In this document: piece after piece, positions 1-9,034 of the stretch
Layout of the letters: each line of letters begins with the position of its first letter
Position numbering within the stretch: position 1 is the stretch's first letter
Assembly: GCF_002294725.1 (NCBI RefSeq)
Contig: NZ_NSFT01000001.1
Coordinates: 620,001-684,000, forward strand
Direction: 5' to 3'
Length of the DNA: 64,000 nt
Source of the DNA: Mesorhizobium sp. WSM4313
GTDB lineage: Bacteria; Pseudomonadota; Alphaproteobacteria; Rhizobiales; Rhizobiaceae
Notes under the pieces: model-generated
What the model was told of the DNA's origin: nothing
Seen by the model: only the letters and a program-made list of their open reading frames with translations
Database searches by the model: none
Program-made: the position numbers and the translations under genes

Positions 1-446
1 ATCTCCAGATGTTCATTGGCGTATTTAAGATAGTCCGGCGCTCGCTCGGCGGTGAGTTCCACCGACCGTTCCTGATCCGCCAGCACTTCGGAATGCTCGA
101 ACGGCAGATAGAGGAAGACGCGAAACAGTTCTTCCAGCTCGAGGTCCTGACCGGCGGCGATCGCCCTGTCGGCGAAGTATCTGGCGAGCGGATCGGTCGC
201 GTACATGTGGCCGGTGCCGCGGAAGCAGTTGCGCGGGAACTGATCGAGCAGGATCATCAACGCCAGCGATCCTTCGGCATGCCCATTCCAGTCGTCGCAT
301 TCGCGCCGCGCAGCGGCGTAATGCAGCTCGAGAAAGCGGCCGCGGAAATCGGCGTCGAAGGCGTCGCTCTTTTCGAACCAGGCGTCCTCGCCGGCGTCGC
401 GCCAGAATGCGATGACCGAAAGCGCTCGCGGATCAAGCTCTGCCAT
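1..446 (-). CDS. DUF924 family protein, 3' end outside window
   Basis: This minus-strand reading frame starts with ATG at 446 and runs off the left edge with about 148 codons visible. The N-terminus reads MAELDPRALSVIAFWRDAG. The run LALMILLDQFPRNCFRGTGH is the hallmark of the DUF924 family, predicted soluble alpha-helical (TPR-like) proteins of about 180-200 residues with no settled biochemical role. The start lies only 9 bp beyond the stop of the antiporter gene upstream (456), so the two are probably co-transcribed. The missing end should be some 40-60 codons. Confidence 0.8.
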   Translation of the reverse strand, partial: MAELDPRALSVIAFWRDAGEDAWFEKSDAFDADFRGRFLELHYAAARRECDDWNGHAEGSLALMILLDQFPRNCFRGTGHMYATDPLARYFADRAIAAGQDLELEELFRVFLYLPFEHSEVLADQERSVELTAERAPDYLKYANEHLE

Positions 447-455
447 ATTTGCCTC

Positions 456-2291
456 TCAGTTCTTGGTCTCTGCCTGGTTCAGCACGACGGCGGTTTCCTG
501 GTTCAGCGCGCGGCCGGCGCGGCGTGGCTGCGTGAGCGGCGTCGGGATCGGCGTGCCGATATTGCCCTTGAGGAAACGCTGGCCGGCGCGCACGCCCTCG
601 GCCAATTGCGTCTCGAAGCGCGCTTCGTCGCGGCGTCGCACATCCTCAATGACTTCGGCGACCTCCTCGGGATCGACGCCAAGCGCCTCCAGCGCGGAGC
701 CGCCGAAGACCAGCGCCGATTCGAAGGTCTCGCGCAGCTGATAGTCGACGCCGGCGCGCACGAGCTGCAGCGCGGTGCCGCGGTCGAAGGCGCGCGCCAG
801 GATGGTGACCAGTGGAAATTCGGCCTTGATAAGCTGCGCGATGCGCACGGCGGCGTCGGGCTTGTCGACGCAGATCAGCACCGCGCGGGCGCGCCCGGCG
901 CCAGCCGCATGCAGGATGTCCAGCCTCGTGCCGTCGCCGTAATAGACCTTGAAGCCGAAATCGGCCGCCGCCTGGATCATCTCCACCTCGTTGTCGATGA
1001 TCGAGACGTCCATCCCGCGCAGCAAAAGCGGCTGGCTGGCGATCTGGCCGAAGCGGCCGAAGCCGATGATGAGCACGCTGCCGGTGAGGCCGTCGGCGAT
1101 GTCGACGCCGTCGAGGGACTGCTCGTCGCGCGGGGTGAGGTAACGCAGCGCCAAGATCGCGAGCGGTGTCAGCACCATCGAGATGATGACGATGGCGGTC
1201 AGCGTGGCGTTGGCCTGGCCGTCGATGATGCCGACCGCGGCAGCGGACGAATAGAGCACGAAGGCGAACTCGCCGCCCTGCGCCATGAAGACGGCGCGTT
1301 CGAGCGCCTCGCGATGGCCGCTTTTCAGAATGCGCGCGACGACGTAGATGCCGAATGCCTTCATGACCATGTAGGCGACGACATAGATGGCGATGAGCCG
1401 CCAGTTCTGGGCTACGACGCCAAGGTCGAGCGACATGCCGACGGCGAGGAAGAACAGGCCGAGCAGGATGCCGCGGAACGGCTCGATATCGGCTTCGAGC
1501 TGGTGGCGGAAGGTCGATTCCGACAACAGCACGCCAGCGAGGAAGGCGCCCATCGCCATCGACAGGCCGGAGAGCTGCATGGCCAAGGCCGATCCCAGCA
1601 CCACCAGCAGCGCCGCGGCGGTCATGACCTCGCGGGCGCGGGCATCGGCCAGGATGCGGAAGAGCGGATTGAGCAGGTAACGGCCGGCCACGACCAGTCC
1701 CACGATCGCGGCGATGCCGATCCCAACTTCGGTCAGCCGCTCCGAAAGGCTGGTTTCGGCGCCGCCCGGCGCGAGGAATGCGATAAGCGCGAGCAGCGGC
1801 ACGATCATCAGGTCTTCGAGCAGCAGGATGGAGACGATGCGCTGGCCTTTCGGCGTGGCGATCTCACCGCGCTCTTCGAGCAACTGCATGACGATCGCCG
1901 TCGAGGTCAGGATGAAGCCGGCGCCGGCGACGAAGGACTGCGCGATGGGAAAGCCTCCGGCCAGTCCGACGAGAGTGAGCAGGACTGCGCAGACGCCGAC
2001 CTGCAAGGCACCCAGGCCAAAAATCTCGCGACGCAGACCCCAGAGCCGCGACGGCTGCATCTCCAGCCCGATGATGAACAGGAACATGACGACGCCGAGC
2101 TCGGCGACGTGGAGGATCGCTTCCGATTCAGAAAAGATGCGCAGGCCGAACGGACCGATGACCACGCCGGCGGCGAGGTAGCCGAGGATCGAGCCCAGCC
2201 CCATGCGCTTGAAGATCGGCACGGCGACGACGCCCGCGGCGAGCAGCGCCACCACCTGCACCAGATCGCTGCTCGACGCTTCAACTGCCAT
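456..2291 (-). CDS. Monovalent cation:proton antiporter, CPA2/KefB type with TrkA-N domain
   Basis: This 611-residue inner-membrane protein has a sodium/hydrogen exchanger domain over about residues 10-385, with at least 11 hydrophobic segments. A cytoplasmic Rossmann TrkA-N (RCK) domain follows, beginning at the NAD-binding motif IIGFGRFGQ near residues 408-416. The order matches KefB/KefC potassium efflux systems, in which nucleotide or glutathione adducts gate K+/H+ exchange. The C-terminal tail of roughly 90 residues is charged and ends past an RFLKGNIGTPIPTP stretch. The length of about 600 aa is normal for KefB/C. No KefF/KefG-type ancillary oxidoreductase is next to it, so glutathione gating is unproven. 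The DUF924 gene follows after 9 bp. Confidence 0.9.
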   Translation of the reverse strand: MAVEASSSDLVQVVALLAAGVVAVPIFKRMGLGSILGYLAAGVVIGPFGLRIFSESEAILHVAELGVVMFLFIIGLEMQPSRLWGLRREIFGLGALQVGVCAVLLTLVGLAGGFPIAQSFVAGAGFILTSTAIVMQLLEERGEIATPKGQRIVSILLLEDLMIVPLLALIAFLAPGGAETSLSERLTEVGIGIAAIVGLVVAGRYLLNPLFRILADARAREVMTAAALLVVLGSALAMQLSGLSMAMGAFLAGVLLSESTFRHQLEADIEPFRGILLGLFFLAVGMSLDLGVVAQNWRLIAIYVVAYMVMKAFGIYVVARILKSGHREALERAVFMAQGGEFAFVLYSSAAAVGIIDGQANATLTAIVIISMVLTPLAILALRYLTPRDEQSLDGVDIADGLTGSVLIIGFGRFGQIASQPLLLRGMDVSIIDNEVEMIQAAADFGFKVYYGDGTRLDILHAAGAGRARAVLICVDKPDAAVRIAQLIKAEFPLVTILARAFDRGTALQLVRAGVDYQLRETFESALVFGGSALEALGVDPEEVAEVIEDVRRRDEARFETQLAEGVRAGQRFLKGNIGTPIPTPLTQPRRAGRALNQETAVVLNQAETKN

Positions 2292-2431
2292 GCCTGTCGT
2301 CCCGTTGCTCGAAGCACTCCTTGCATGCCCCGGGAGCGAGAGGCAAGGGCGGGCGGACTGACTTGAAGGGTAGGGTGCCGTTGAAGCGGCCTCCGCTTGC
2401 CTGCCGGACGTTCGGCATATACAGTAGCCGA

Positions 2432-3415
2432 ATGCCTGACTATTCGTCCCGCCCGCCTCTGCATATTCCGATGGATGCGCTCAGCGAAGTCCTACAGGAC
2501 TTTCGCTTGAGTGGGGTCAACTATGGCCGCTGCGAGCTCCGGCATCCATGGAGCATCGCCTTTCCGCAACAGAAGCTGCTTCGCTTTCACTTTGTCGGCC
2601 AGGGTCCATGCTGGATTTATACCGAAGCGGAAGGCTGGCAGGAGTTGCGCGATGGCGATCTGGTGCTGTTGCCGCAAGGCATCGCCCATCGGCTGGCTAG
2701 TGCGCCGGACGTTGTCGACGACTCGCTCGAGAGTTGCCAGGTTACCAAGTTGGGGAGCAATGTCTGTGAGGTGGTGCGGGAAGGGACGGGCGCGACAAGC
2801 ACCCTTTTCTGCGGCTCCATGGCCCTGGGCGTCTGTGCGCTCAATCCACTGATCACGTTGATGCCATCTATTATCAAGGGGTGCGATGTGGCCGGCAACG
2901 ATCCGGTCGTCCGTCCTTTGCTGGCGGCTATGACGGCGGAGGCCGCGCAACCGCAGATGGGCAGCGCCACGATTCTGTCCCGTATGGCGGACTTGCTGAC
3001 CGCCCGGCTTATCCGCTGCTGGGTCAATTGCACTGGAGCTTCGACCACGGGCTGGCTTGCAGCCATCCGCGACCCCCATATCGGCCGCGCTCTGGCAGCC
3101 ATGCATCGAGACCCCGGCCATAACTGGACCCTGGAAAGCCTTGCCGCCCTGGCAGGCCAATCGCGCTCGATTTTCGCCGAGCGCTTCAGCGCTGTGTTAG
3201 GGGAGGGCGCTGCCCACTATCTCGCCCGTCTGCGGATGCAGCTTGCCCGCGAGTTGCTCGGGCAAAACGGCCTGTCGGTTGCCGAGGTCGCTACCCGTTT
3301 GGGCTATGATAGCGAAGCATCCTTCGCGCGCGCGTTCAAACGCATCACCAATGTCTCGCCAGGCGTTGTGCGCCGCACAATTCCCGGACGAACGGACATG
3401 AATTTCGGATTATAA
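2432..3415 (+). CDS. AraC-family transcriptional regulator with cupin sensor
   Basis: From ATG 2432 (MPDYSSRPPLHIPMDALS) this gives 327 residues. An earlier in-frame ATG at 2321 would add 37 arginine-rich residues overlapping the antiporter promoter region, so the later start is preferred. The N-terminal half is an AraC-type cupin (cupin_6-like), with the GDLVLLPQGIAHRL loop typical of this group. The C-terminal 100 residues carry two helix-turn-helix motifs, the second around AEVATRLGYDSEASFARAFK. The gene lies 60 bp before, and co-directional with, a NepI-like exporter, so it probably controls that exporter. The inducer is unknown. Confidence 0.88.
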   Translation: MPDYSSRPPLHIPMDALSEVLQDFRLSGVNYGRCELRHPWSIAFPQQKLLRFHFVGQGPCWIYTEAEGWQELRDGDLVLLPQGIAHRLASAPDVVDDSLESCQVTKLGSNVCEVVREGTGATSTLFCGSMALGVCALNPLITLMPSIIKGCDVAGNDPVVRPLLAAMTAEAAQPQMGSATILSRMADLLTARLIRCWVNCTGASTTGWLAAIRDPHIGRALAAMHRDPGHNWTLESLAALAGQSRSIFAERFSAVLGEGAAHYLARLRMQLARELLGQNGLSVAEVATRLGYDSEASFARAFKRITNVSPGVVRRTIPGRTDMNFGL

Positions 3416-3475
3416 GGTACATATCATCCGAGAAGACTCGTCTATTGAAGACCTCCAGACTTTGGAGATCTTTCA

Positions 3476-4684
3476 GTGACAGACACAACATTACAGCTTG
3501 AAGACGCGGCGATAGACCTCGATGACGCCGCGCCAGCCCCGTGGAACGCAGCCACCTGGTTTGCGGTCATTTCATTGGCGGCCACCAGCTTTGCCCTGGT
3601 ATCAGCCGAATTCCTGCCGGCAGGCCTGCTGACGCCGATGGCGCGGGACCTCGGCATCAGCGAAGGAACCGCCGGACAGGTCGTCACCGCCACGGCTTCG
3701 GTCGGCGCCGTGACGGCCATGTTGAGCAATGTTCTCATCGGACGATTGAACCGCAAGACGGTGTTGGTTGGCCTCAGCGCCTTGGCGGTCGGTTCCAACC
3801 TCCTTGCCGCGCTAGCGCCCAATTTCTGGCTGTTGCTCCTGGGCAGGGCCGGGCTCGGAATCGCTCTCAGCGCATTCTGGGCACTCTCGGTTGCCGTCGT
3901 GGCCAGGCTGGTCGGCGCCAATGCGACAGGTCGGGGCATGGGCATCGTCACCCTCGGCGTCTCGCTCGCCACCATCGCCGCCCCGTCAATGGGGGCGTTG
4001 ATCAGCGACTGGCTGGGATGGCGCAGCGCCATGGCCTTGACGGCGGGGTTGGCAGTGATTGCCATGCTGCTGCAATTGCTGAGCCTACCGACCTTGCCTG
4101 CGACGGCCAGCAATAGTCTGGCTGACGTATTTCGGCTGACACAGCGGCGCGGCATCCAACTCGGTATGCTTGCCATTCTTTTGCTGATGACGGGGCATTT
4201 TGCCGGCTCTGTTTATGTGCGCCCCTTCCTCGAACACGTGACGCTCCTCGCCACCGGGCCAATTGCCCTGGCCCTGCTCGGATTTGGCATCGCGGCTGTG
4301 ATCGGCAACGTCGCCGGCGGCCGTATGGCCGACGCCAATATCCGCATGGCGCTCGCGGGCAACGCCGCATTGATGGCGTTTGCGGCGCTGGCATTGGTGC
4401 TTTGGGGCGTGCACATTGGCGTCGCGTTCACATTCGTCACGCTTTGGGGCTTGGCCTTCGGCATGGCGCCGGTCGTGCTGCCGACCAATCTGTCCCGCGC
4501 GGCACCTGATGCGCTGGAAGCTGCGGGTAGCCTGATGGTCGTCTCCTTCCAGGTTGCCATCACCATCGGCGCGGTTGTCGGCGGCTATGTCGTGGATACC
4601 CATGGCGCCACGGGACCTTTGACCCTTACCGCCGTCCTTGCCGCATTGACCGTCGTGCTGGCGCTGCTACAGCCTCGCGGGTGA
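3476..4684 (+). CDS. MFS efflux transporter, NepI-like
   Basis: This 402-residue major facilitator protein has twelve predicted membrane segments. The start is GTG at 3476. The run EFLPAGLLTPMARDLGISEG and the following AGQVVTATA closely resemble E. coli NepI, a proton-driven exporter of purine ribonucleosides such as inosine, and related sugar-efflux proteins of the AraJ group. The second-half motif LWGLAFGMAPVVLPTNLSRA also fits. The N-terminal 20 residues are acidic and cytoplasmic. The substrate cannot be fixed from sequence; nucleosides, arabinose-like sugars or drugs are possible. The AraC regulator just upstream is its likely controller. Confidence 0.85.
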   Translation: MTDTTLQLEDAAIDLDDAAPAPWNAATWFAVISLAATSFALVSAEFLPAGLLTPMARDLGISEGTAGQVVTATASVGAVTAMLSNVLIGRLNRKTVLVGLSALAVGSNLLAALAPNFWLLLLGRAGLGIALSAFWALSVAVVARLVGANATGRGMGIVTLGVSLATIAAPSMGALISDWLGWRSAMALTAGLAVIAMLLQLLSLPTLPATASNSLADVFRLTQRRGIQLGMLAILLLMTGHFAGSVYVRPFLEHVTLLATGPIALALLGFGIAAVIGNVAGGRMADANIRMALAGNAALMAFAALALVLWGVHIGVAFTFVTLWGLAFGMAPVVLPTNLSRAAPDALEAAGSLMVVSFQVAITIGAVVGGYVVDTHGATGPLTLTAVLAALTVVLALLQPRG

Positions 4685-4703
4685 ACTTTGCTCCGCCTGA
4701 CAT

Positions 4704-4798
4704 GGAGCGTCTCATCGTTTCACGAAAACGGTGAGACGCACTATCTCTTTGTTTTCGGGGCTGAAAACCGTTTCGCACATTTCCTGGGATTGCTCTAA
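4704..4798. repeat. Compound palindromic intergenic element, full copy
   Basis: The left part is a 14-bp stem (4707-4720 with 4726-4739, loop CACGA) that pairs fully apart from one T-G wobble. The right part (about 4757-4797) contains GAAAACCG, TTTCGCAC and TTCCTGGGATTGCTCT. It matches a second copy at 28971-29024 base for base over most of this length. A short remnant may lie at 22812-22832. I recall elements of this kind scattered through mesorhizobial genomes, but their number in this genome cannot be judged here. Confidence 0.65.
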
Positions 4799-5013
4799 AG
4801 CCGTCGCGTCTGAATGGCCTCGTACGACGCGCTTTAGCTTGTTGCTTTATGCCTGTCGTCGACTCAAAACCGCTGCGCGCTTTGGGCGACATGCATCGGG
4901 CGGCCCCAACACGGACGCCGCGACGTTGCAACCTGATTACACAAGTTTATGCGGCCCGGTCGTTGCTTCACGCCACAATCGGAGGTTATGGCACGTTCGG
5001 CTTCGGCCAGTGG

Positions 5014-5043
5014 AGGCAGCGGCGATGGGCGGCTGCCTTTTTT
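5014..5043 (+). terminator. Intrinsic terminator in front of a start codon
   Basis: A 7-bp GC stem (AGGCAGC at 5014-5020 with GCTGCCT at 5032-5038) is followed by six T residues. It ends 15 bp before the ATG of the small secreted protein, and its T run directly abuts the ribosome-binding sequence GAGGAG (5044-5049). It could end transcription from upstream or attenuate the gene itself. Confidence 0.65.
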
Positions 5044-5058
5044 GAGGAGATGATTGAC

Positions 5059-5325
5059 ATGAAGAAGTTTTTGCTCGTTGCCGTGGGTGTTGCGGCGTTG
5101 GCCGGTTCGGCTTGCTCCAAGGGGCCGGAATGCACGCAGGAAATCGCCGCCAAGAAGGCGCAGGACATGGCTGCCGCGCTCCAGGAAGCCGTCACCAAGG
5201 ATCCGAGCAAGGCGGCCGATCTGACCGCCAAGGTGCAGGCTGTGACGACGAAATATCAGGGCGCCACGACGCTCGACGAAGCCTGCAAGGCCTATGACGA
5301 GCTGACCGCCACCATCAAGGGTTGA
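5059..5325 (+). CDS. Small secreted or lipid-anchored protein, unknown function
   Basis: This 88-residue protein starts at ATG 5059 with a GAGGAG ribosome-binding site 9 bp before it. An in-frame start at 4849 would read through the terminator and repeat, so it is rejected. Residues 1-19 form a signal peptide ending LAGSAC. The cysteine suggests lipoprotein processing, though the residue at -3 is Gly rather than Leu. The mature part has two cysteines (PECTQE and DEACKAY) and is lysine/alanine-rich and helical. The second half (LTAKVQAVTTKYQ) looks like a heptad helix. I do not recognise a named family. Confidence 0.75.
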   Translation: MKKFLLVAVGVAALAGSACSKGPECTQEIAAKKAQDMAAALQEAVTKDPSKAADLTAKVQAVTTKYQGATTLDEACKAYDELTATIKG

Positions 5326-5345
5326 GCCCAGCCGTCGACAATGCG

Positions 5346-5376
5346 AAGGCGGTGGCCGGTCGGTCGCCGCCTTTTT
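5346..5376 (+). terminator. Intrinsic terminator after the small secreted protein
   Basis: The stem AAGGCGG (5346-5352) pairs with CCGCCTT (5367-5373), and a run of T follows. It lies 20 bp after the stop codon and also separates this gene from the convergent LysR gene. Confidence 0.75.
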
Positions 5377-5403
5377 CTTGCGCGGCGCTTCGGAGGAGAC
5401 GCG

Positions 5404-6300
5404 CTATGCGATACCCATCGTGCGCTTATGGTCGGCGATCTCGGCGAGCAGCCAATCCTGGAACAGGCCGGTGCCTGGCTTGTTTCCGATGCTGCGGCGC
5501 TGGTGCAGGTAGATTCCGGCGGGATAGGTGTGGCGGGCGCTGAACGGGGCGACAAGCTTGCCTTGCTGCAAAAGGTCTTGGGCCATCATGGTGTCGGCCA
5601 AAGCGATCCCCGCGCCGTTTATCACCTCGCGCATGATCAAGGTGCAGTCATCGAGCGTCGTGCTGGATTTCGGCGTGGCGTCCAGAACGCCTTCCTGTTC
5701 CAGCCAGCGCCGCCAGCGCATGCTCTCGCATTCGTGGATGAGGTGATGATTGACCAGATCGGCGGGCGTTCTGAGCGGCACCGGTCCCTCAAGCAGCGAC
5801 GGCGCGCAGACCGGCGTCAGAACGAGCGGGATCAGCAGCGTCAGGGCCGGGCCGGCCTTGTAGACGAACTCGTCGACAATGGCCAAATCGAAGTTGGCGC
5901 GCTTGCCCGACGTCGAGATCTCCAGGTTCACGGACGGATGCAGCTTGCGGAAATTCGGCAGCCGGTCCGCCAGCCAAAGGTTCAAAACCGCCGGCACGCA
6001 GAGAACCCTGACCCGCTGGGTCCTGCCGTGACCATGGACGAAGCTGACATCATCGGTGGCGCGCCAGATAGCCTCGAATGCTTCGGAGAGGCCGCGCGCA
6101 TAATATGAGCCCCTGATGGTCGGTGTGATCTGGCGAAAGCCGCGTTCGAACAGCTCCTGGCCAAGGTTCTTCTCGAGCGCGCGGATGTGGCGGCTGACGG
6201 CCGAGGGCGTCAAATGCAACTCTTCCGCTGCATCCTTGATGCTGCCGAGACGCGCGGCGGCCTCGAAAGCGCGCATGCCATTGAGTGAGGGCAGGGCCAT
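5404..6300 (-). CDS. LysR-family transcriptional regulator, GcvA-like
   Basis: From ATG 6300 (MALPSLNGMRAFEAAARLGS) this is 298 residues, the usual LysR length. An upstream extension of 49 residues has no initiation support. The N-terminal winged helix-turn-helix shows SIKDAAEELHLTPSAVSRHI, typical of GcvA-type members. The rest is the periplasmic-binding-protein-like effector domain. It is transcribed away from the M17 aminopeptidase gene 259 bp upstream, which begins a peptide-utilisation operon, so it is the natural candidate regulator of that operon. Confidence 0.88.
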   Translation of the reverse strand: MALPSLNGMRAFEAAARLGSIKDAAEELHLTPSAVSRHIRALEKNLGQELFERGFRQITPTIRGSYYARGLSEAFEAIWRATDDVSFVHGHGRTQRVRVLCVPAVLNLWLADRLPNFRKLHPSVNLEISTSGKRANFDLAIVDEFVYKAGPALTLLIPLVLTPVCAPSLLEGPVPLRTPADLVNHHLIHECESMRWRRWLEQEGVLDATPKSSTTLDDCTLIMREVINGAGIALADTMMAQDLLQQGKLVAPFSARHTYPAGIYLHQRRSIGNKPGTGLFQDWLLAEIADHKRTMGIA

Positions 6301-6559
6301 TGGCCGATCATGAAATGTCAGTTGAGTTTTTGTCAATCGACTTGGGCAAAATTGGCGTTTGATCGCTTGGCCGGTTCGGGGATACCCAAAAGACAAGAGC
6401 GACCAAGTCGCCATCCGAAAACGATTGTTTGGGCACTCCGATGCCATTCCACCAGCGGCGGAAACCGGTATGACCGGCTTCCGCCGGGGACCGGCGAAGC
6501 TTTGCGTATGACGCCAGCTGAGCCTCGGCGGGGCGCCAAGAATGGGAGAATGAGCTTCT

Positions 6560-8074
6560 ATGCCTCAGTCGCCGGCGCCGGTCTTTGAAGCGGCGGAGGA
6601 GATTTCCGCGGAAACCTCGGTCGTCGTGATCCTGCAAACCGCTCAAAACGGTTTTGGGCTCCGGGCAGCGGCGCTCGATGCTGAAATGGACGGGATCTTG
6701 TCCCGAGCGTGTTCCGAGCCGGCCGCGCTTGAGAAGTCCGGCGCCTGTGTCGATGTTATCGCCCCCAAGGCGATGTCGGCCCGGCGCGTGGTGGTGCTGG
6801 CTTTGGGCAAGGCCGAGGCCGTAACCCCGCTTTCGCTGGCGCGCGCCGGCGGTCTGCTTGCAGCGCATCTGGAAGGCAAGAGCGAATGCGCAGCCACCCT
6901 CATGCTGGACCCGCTCGCCGGCGTCGACCTGCCCGCAGCGGAAGTCCTGGCGCGGGTCGCGCTCGGCATGCGGCTGCGGCGCTATCGTTTCGACCTGCGC
7001 AACCGGCGTCCGGGAGCAGGCGCCGACCGCACTTTGCGGGTGCAATTGATCGGCGCGGCCGGCCCGGAGCTGAAGGCGGCGCTGGCACGGGTCAATGCCA
7101 TCGCGGACGGCGTCGAATATGCGCGCACGCTGGTCAACCTGCCGCCGAACCATCTCCATCCCGACAATTTCCACGATCACCTGGAGCCGCTGCGCGAGGC
7201 CGGCATCGATATCGAGATCCTCGATGTGGCACGGCTGAAGGAACTCGGCATGAATGCGATCCTGGCCGTCGGCTCCGGCTCGGCGCGACCGCCGCGCGTC
7301 GCGGTTCTGCGCTATCGCGGCAAGGGCGCTCCCGCGCAGCCGCTGGCTTTCGTCGGCAAGGGCGTCTGCTTCGATTCCGGCGGCCTGTGCATAAAACGCG
7401 GCGAGCAGATGTTCGACATGAAGGCCGACATGGGCGGCGCGGCCGCCGTTGTCGGGCTGCTGATCGCGCTCGCCCGGCAAGGCAGCCCGGTGCATGCCGT
7501 CGGCGTGCTCGGCATTGCCGAGAACATGCCGTCCGGCACCGCGCTCAAGCCGCGCGACATCATCACGACGGCGTCGGGCCAGACCGTGGAAGTGTTCGAC
7601 ACGGATGCGGAAGGCCGGCTGATCCTGGCCGACTGCCTCTATTATGCCGCTTCGCGCTTCAATCCCTCGGTGATCGTCGATCTGGCGACGCTGACCTATT
7701 CGGTGATGCGGGGCCTCGGCTCGGTCTTCGCCGGACTTTTCAGCACCGACGACACCATCGCCTCGCGCATGATCGCGGCGGGGGAAAAGGTCGGCGAGCG
7801 GTTCTGGCAACTGCCGCTCGACCGGGCCTATGACGAGGGGCTGCAATCGCCCTTCGCCGACATCCGTCACCACGCCAAGGACATGGAAGACGGCGACGCG
7901 CCCTATGCCGCGGCCTTCCTGCGCAATTTCACCGAGGACCGCCCCTGGGTGCATCTCGACATAGCCGGCAAGGAAATGGCCGACAAGGACCGGCCGCTGG
8001 GCCGGCAGGGCGCCACGGCCTTCGGCGTGCAGATGCTGGAAGAATGGGTGCAGTCCGGCCGGACGGCGAACTAG
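6560..8074 (+). CDS. M17 family leucyl aminopeptidase
   Basis: This 504-residue cytosolic aminopeptidase releases N-terminal residues using two metal ions. The C-terminal catalytic domain holds the metal motif [12 protein letters not shown], the following lysine in CIKRGEQM, and the signature DTDAEGRL. The usual Asn of NTDAEGRL is Asp here, but the metal-binding Asp and Glu and the catalytic Arg are kept. The N-terminal domain (about residues 1-170) is divergent. It is first in a run of seven co-directional genes with gaps of 11, 4, 39, -1, -4 and -4 bp ending at 14677, which implies hydrolysis of imported peptides. Confidence 0.9.
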   Translation: MPQSPAPVFEAAEEISAETSVVVILQTAQNGFGLRAAALDAEMDGILSRACSEPAALEKSGACVDVIAPKAMSARRVVVLALGKAEAVTPLSLARAGGLLAAHLEGKSECAATLMLDPLAGVDLPAAEVLARVALGMRLRRYRFDLRNRRPGAGADRTLRVQLIGAAGPELKAALARVNAIADGVEYARTLVNLPPNHLHPDNFHDHLEPLREAGIDIEILDVARLKELGMNAILAVGSGSARPPRVAVLRYRGKGAPAQPLAFVGKGVCFDSGGLCIKRGEQMFDMKADMGGAAAVVGLLIALARQGSPVHAVGVLGIAENMPSGTALKPRDIITTASGQTVEVFDTDAEGRLILADCLYYAASRFNPSVIVDLATLTYSVMRGLGSVFAGLFSTDDTIASRMIAAGEKVGERFWQLPLDRAYDEGLQSPFADIRHHAKDMEDGDAPYAAAFLRNFTEDRPWVHLDIAGKEMADKDRPLGRQGATAFGVQMLEEWVQSGRTAN

Positions 8075-8085
8075 GCGGCAACGAG

Positions 8086-9030
8086 ATGTCTTCAACCACG
8101 CGGGGAGCCGGGATGCCGTCCGAGATCGTCAGCAAAGAAGGGCGGGCCGGGTTCGGCGCCTATGAAACCTGGTACCGGGTCAGCGGCGCGCTCGATGCCG
8201 GCAAGGCCCCAGTCGTGATCCTGCATGGCGGGCCGGGTGCTGCCCATAATTACGTCGATGCCTATAAGCTTCTTGCCCGAGGCGGCCGCGCCGTCATCCA
8301 CTACGACCAGTTGGGCTGCGGCAATTCCACCTTGCTGCCGGAAAAAGGTGCCGATTTCTGGACGCCCCAACTCTTCATCGACGAACTGGAAAATCTCGTA
8401 GACCATCTCGGCATCCGCGGCGGCTTCCATGTGCTGGGGCAAAGTTGGGGCGGCATGCTGGGCGCCGAATACGGCGTGACCAGGCCGAAGGGCCTCAAGT
8501 CGCTGACCATCGCCAACTCGCCGGCGTCCATGAAGCTTTGGGTCGAGGAGGCCAACCGGCTGCGCGCCGACCTGCCCAGGGACGTGCAGGAGACGCTGAC
8601 GAAGCACGAGCAGGCCGGCACGACGGACGATCCGGCCTACCAGGAAGCGACGATGCGGTTCTACGAACGGCATGTCTGCCGGGTCGTGCCGTTCCCGCCC
8701 GAGGTGACGGAAACCTTCGCCCAGATCGTGCGCAATCCGACCGTCTACAATGTGATGAACGGCCCGAACGAATTCCACGTTATCGGCACGCTGAAGAGCT
8801 GGAGCGTCATCGACCGCCTGCCGGCCATCGAGGTTCCGACACTCCTCATCTCCGGCCGGCACGACGAAGCCACACCCGCGACCGTGCAGCCCTTCAAAGA
8901 CGGCATCAAGGGATCGCGCTGGCAGATATTCGAGCATTCCAGCCACATGCCGCATGTCGAGGAGCAGGAACTCTGCATGCGTGTGGTGGGAGACTTCCTG
9001 GACGACAACGACAACAGAAAAGGGGAATGA
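8086..9030 (+). CDS. Proline iminopeptidase-family alpha/beta hydrolase (S33)
   Basis: From ATG 8086 it is 314 residues, 11 bp after the aminopeptidase stop. The oxyanion motif [10 protein letters not shown], the DQLGCGNS strand typical of prolyl iminopeptidases and the nucleophile elbow GQSWGGMLG are all present. The catalytic Asp lies near SGRHDEATP and the His near [10 protein letters not shown]. The family removes N-terminal proline or related residues from short peptides. Its place between an aminopeptidase and a peptide transporter fits cytoplasmic degradation of imported peptides. An alternative start at 8113 would drop nine residues. Confidence 0.88.
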   Translation: MSSTTRGAGMPSEIVSKEGRAGFGAYETWYRVSGALDAGKAPVVILHGGPGAAHNYVDAYKLLARGGRAVIHYDQLGCGNSTLLPEKGADFWTPQLFIDELENLVDHLGIRGGFHVLGQSWGGMLGAEYGVTRPKGLKSLTIANSPASMKLWVEEANRLRADLPRDVQETLTKHEQAGTTDDPAYQEATMRFYERHVCRVVPFPPEVTETFAQIVRNPTVYNVMNGPNEFHVIGTLKSWSVIDRLPAIEVPTLLISGRHDEATPATVQPFKDGIKGSRWQIFEHSSHMPHVEEQELCMRVVGDFLDDNDNRKGE

Positions 9031-9034
9031 CGAC

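Larger units (their letters stand above)
4685..5058. other. Repeat-bearing spacer without a gene
   Basis: This 374-bp gap contains no convincing coding frame. It holds a long hairpin just after the MFS stop, a copy of an AT-rich palindromic element (4704-4798), a possible sigma-70 promoter (TTGCTT at 4963-4968, 17 bp, TTATGG at 4986-4991) and an intrinsic terminator (5014-5043) that precedes the next start codon. Confidence 0.6.

Noticed and set aside
9..2366. A plus-strand open frame of 785 codons
   Set aside because: It lies opposite the KefB-type antiporter, is very rich in Asp, His and Arg with no recognisable domain, and is a typical mirror of a high-GC gene on the other strand.
6308..8095. 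A minus-strand open frame of 595 codons
   Set aside because: It is antisense to the M17 aminopeptidase and overlaps the LysR promoter region; no domain could be seen.
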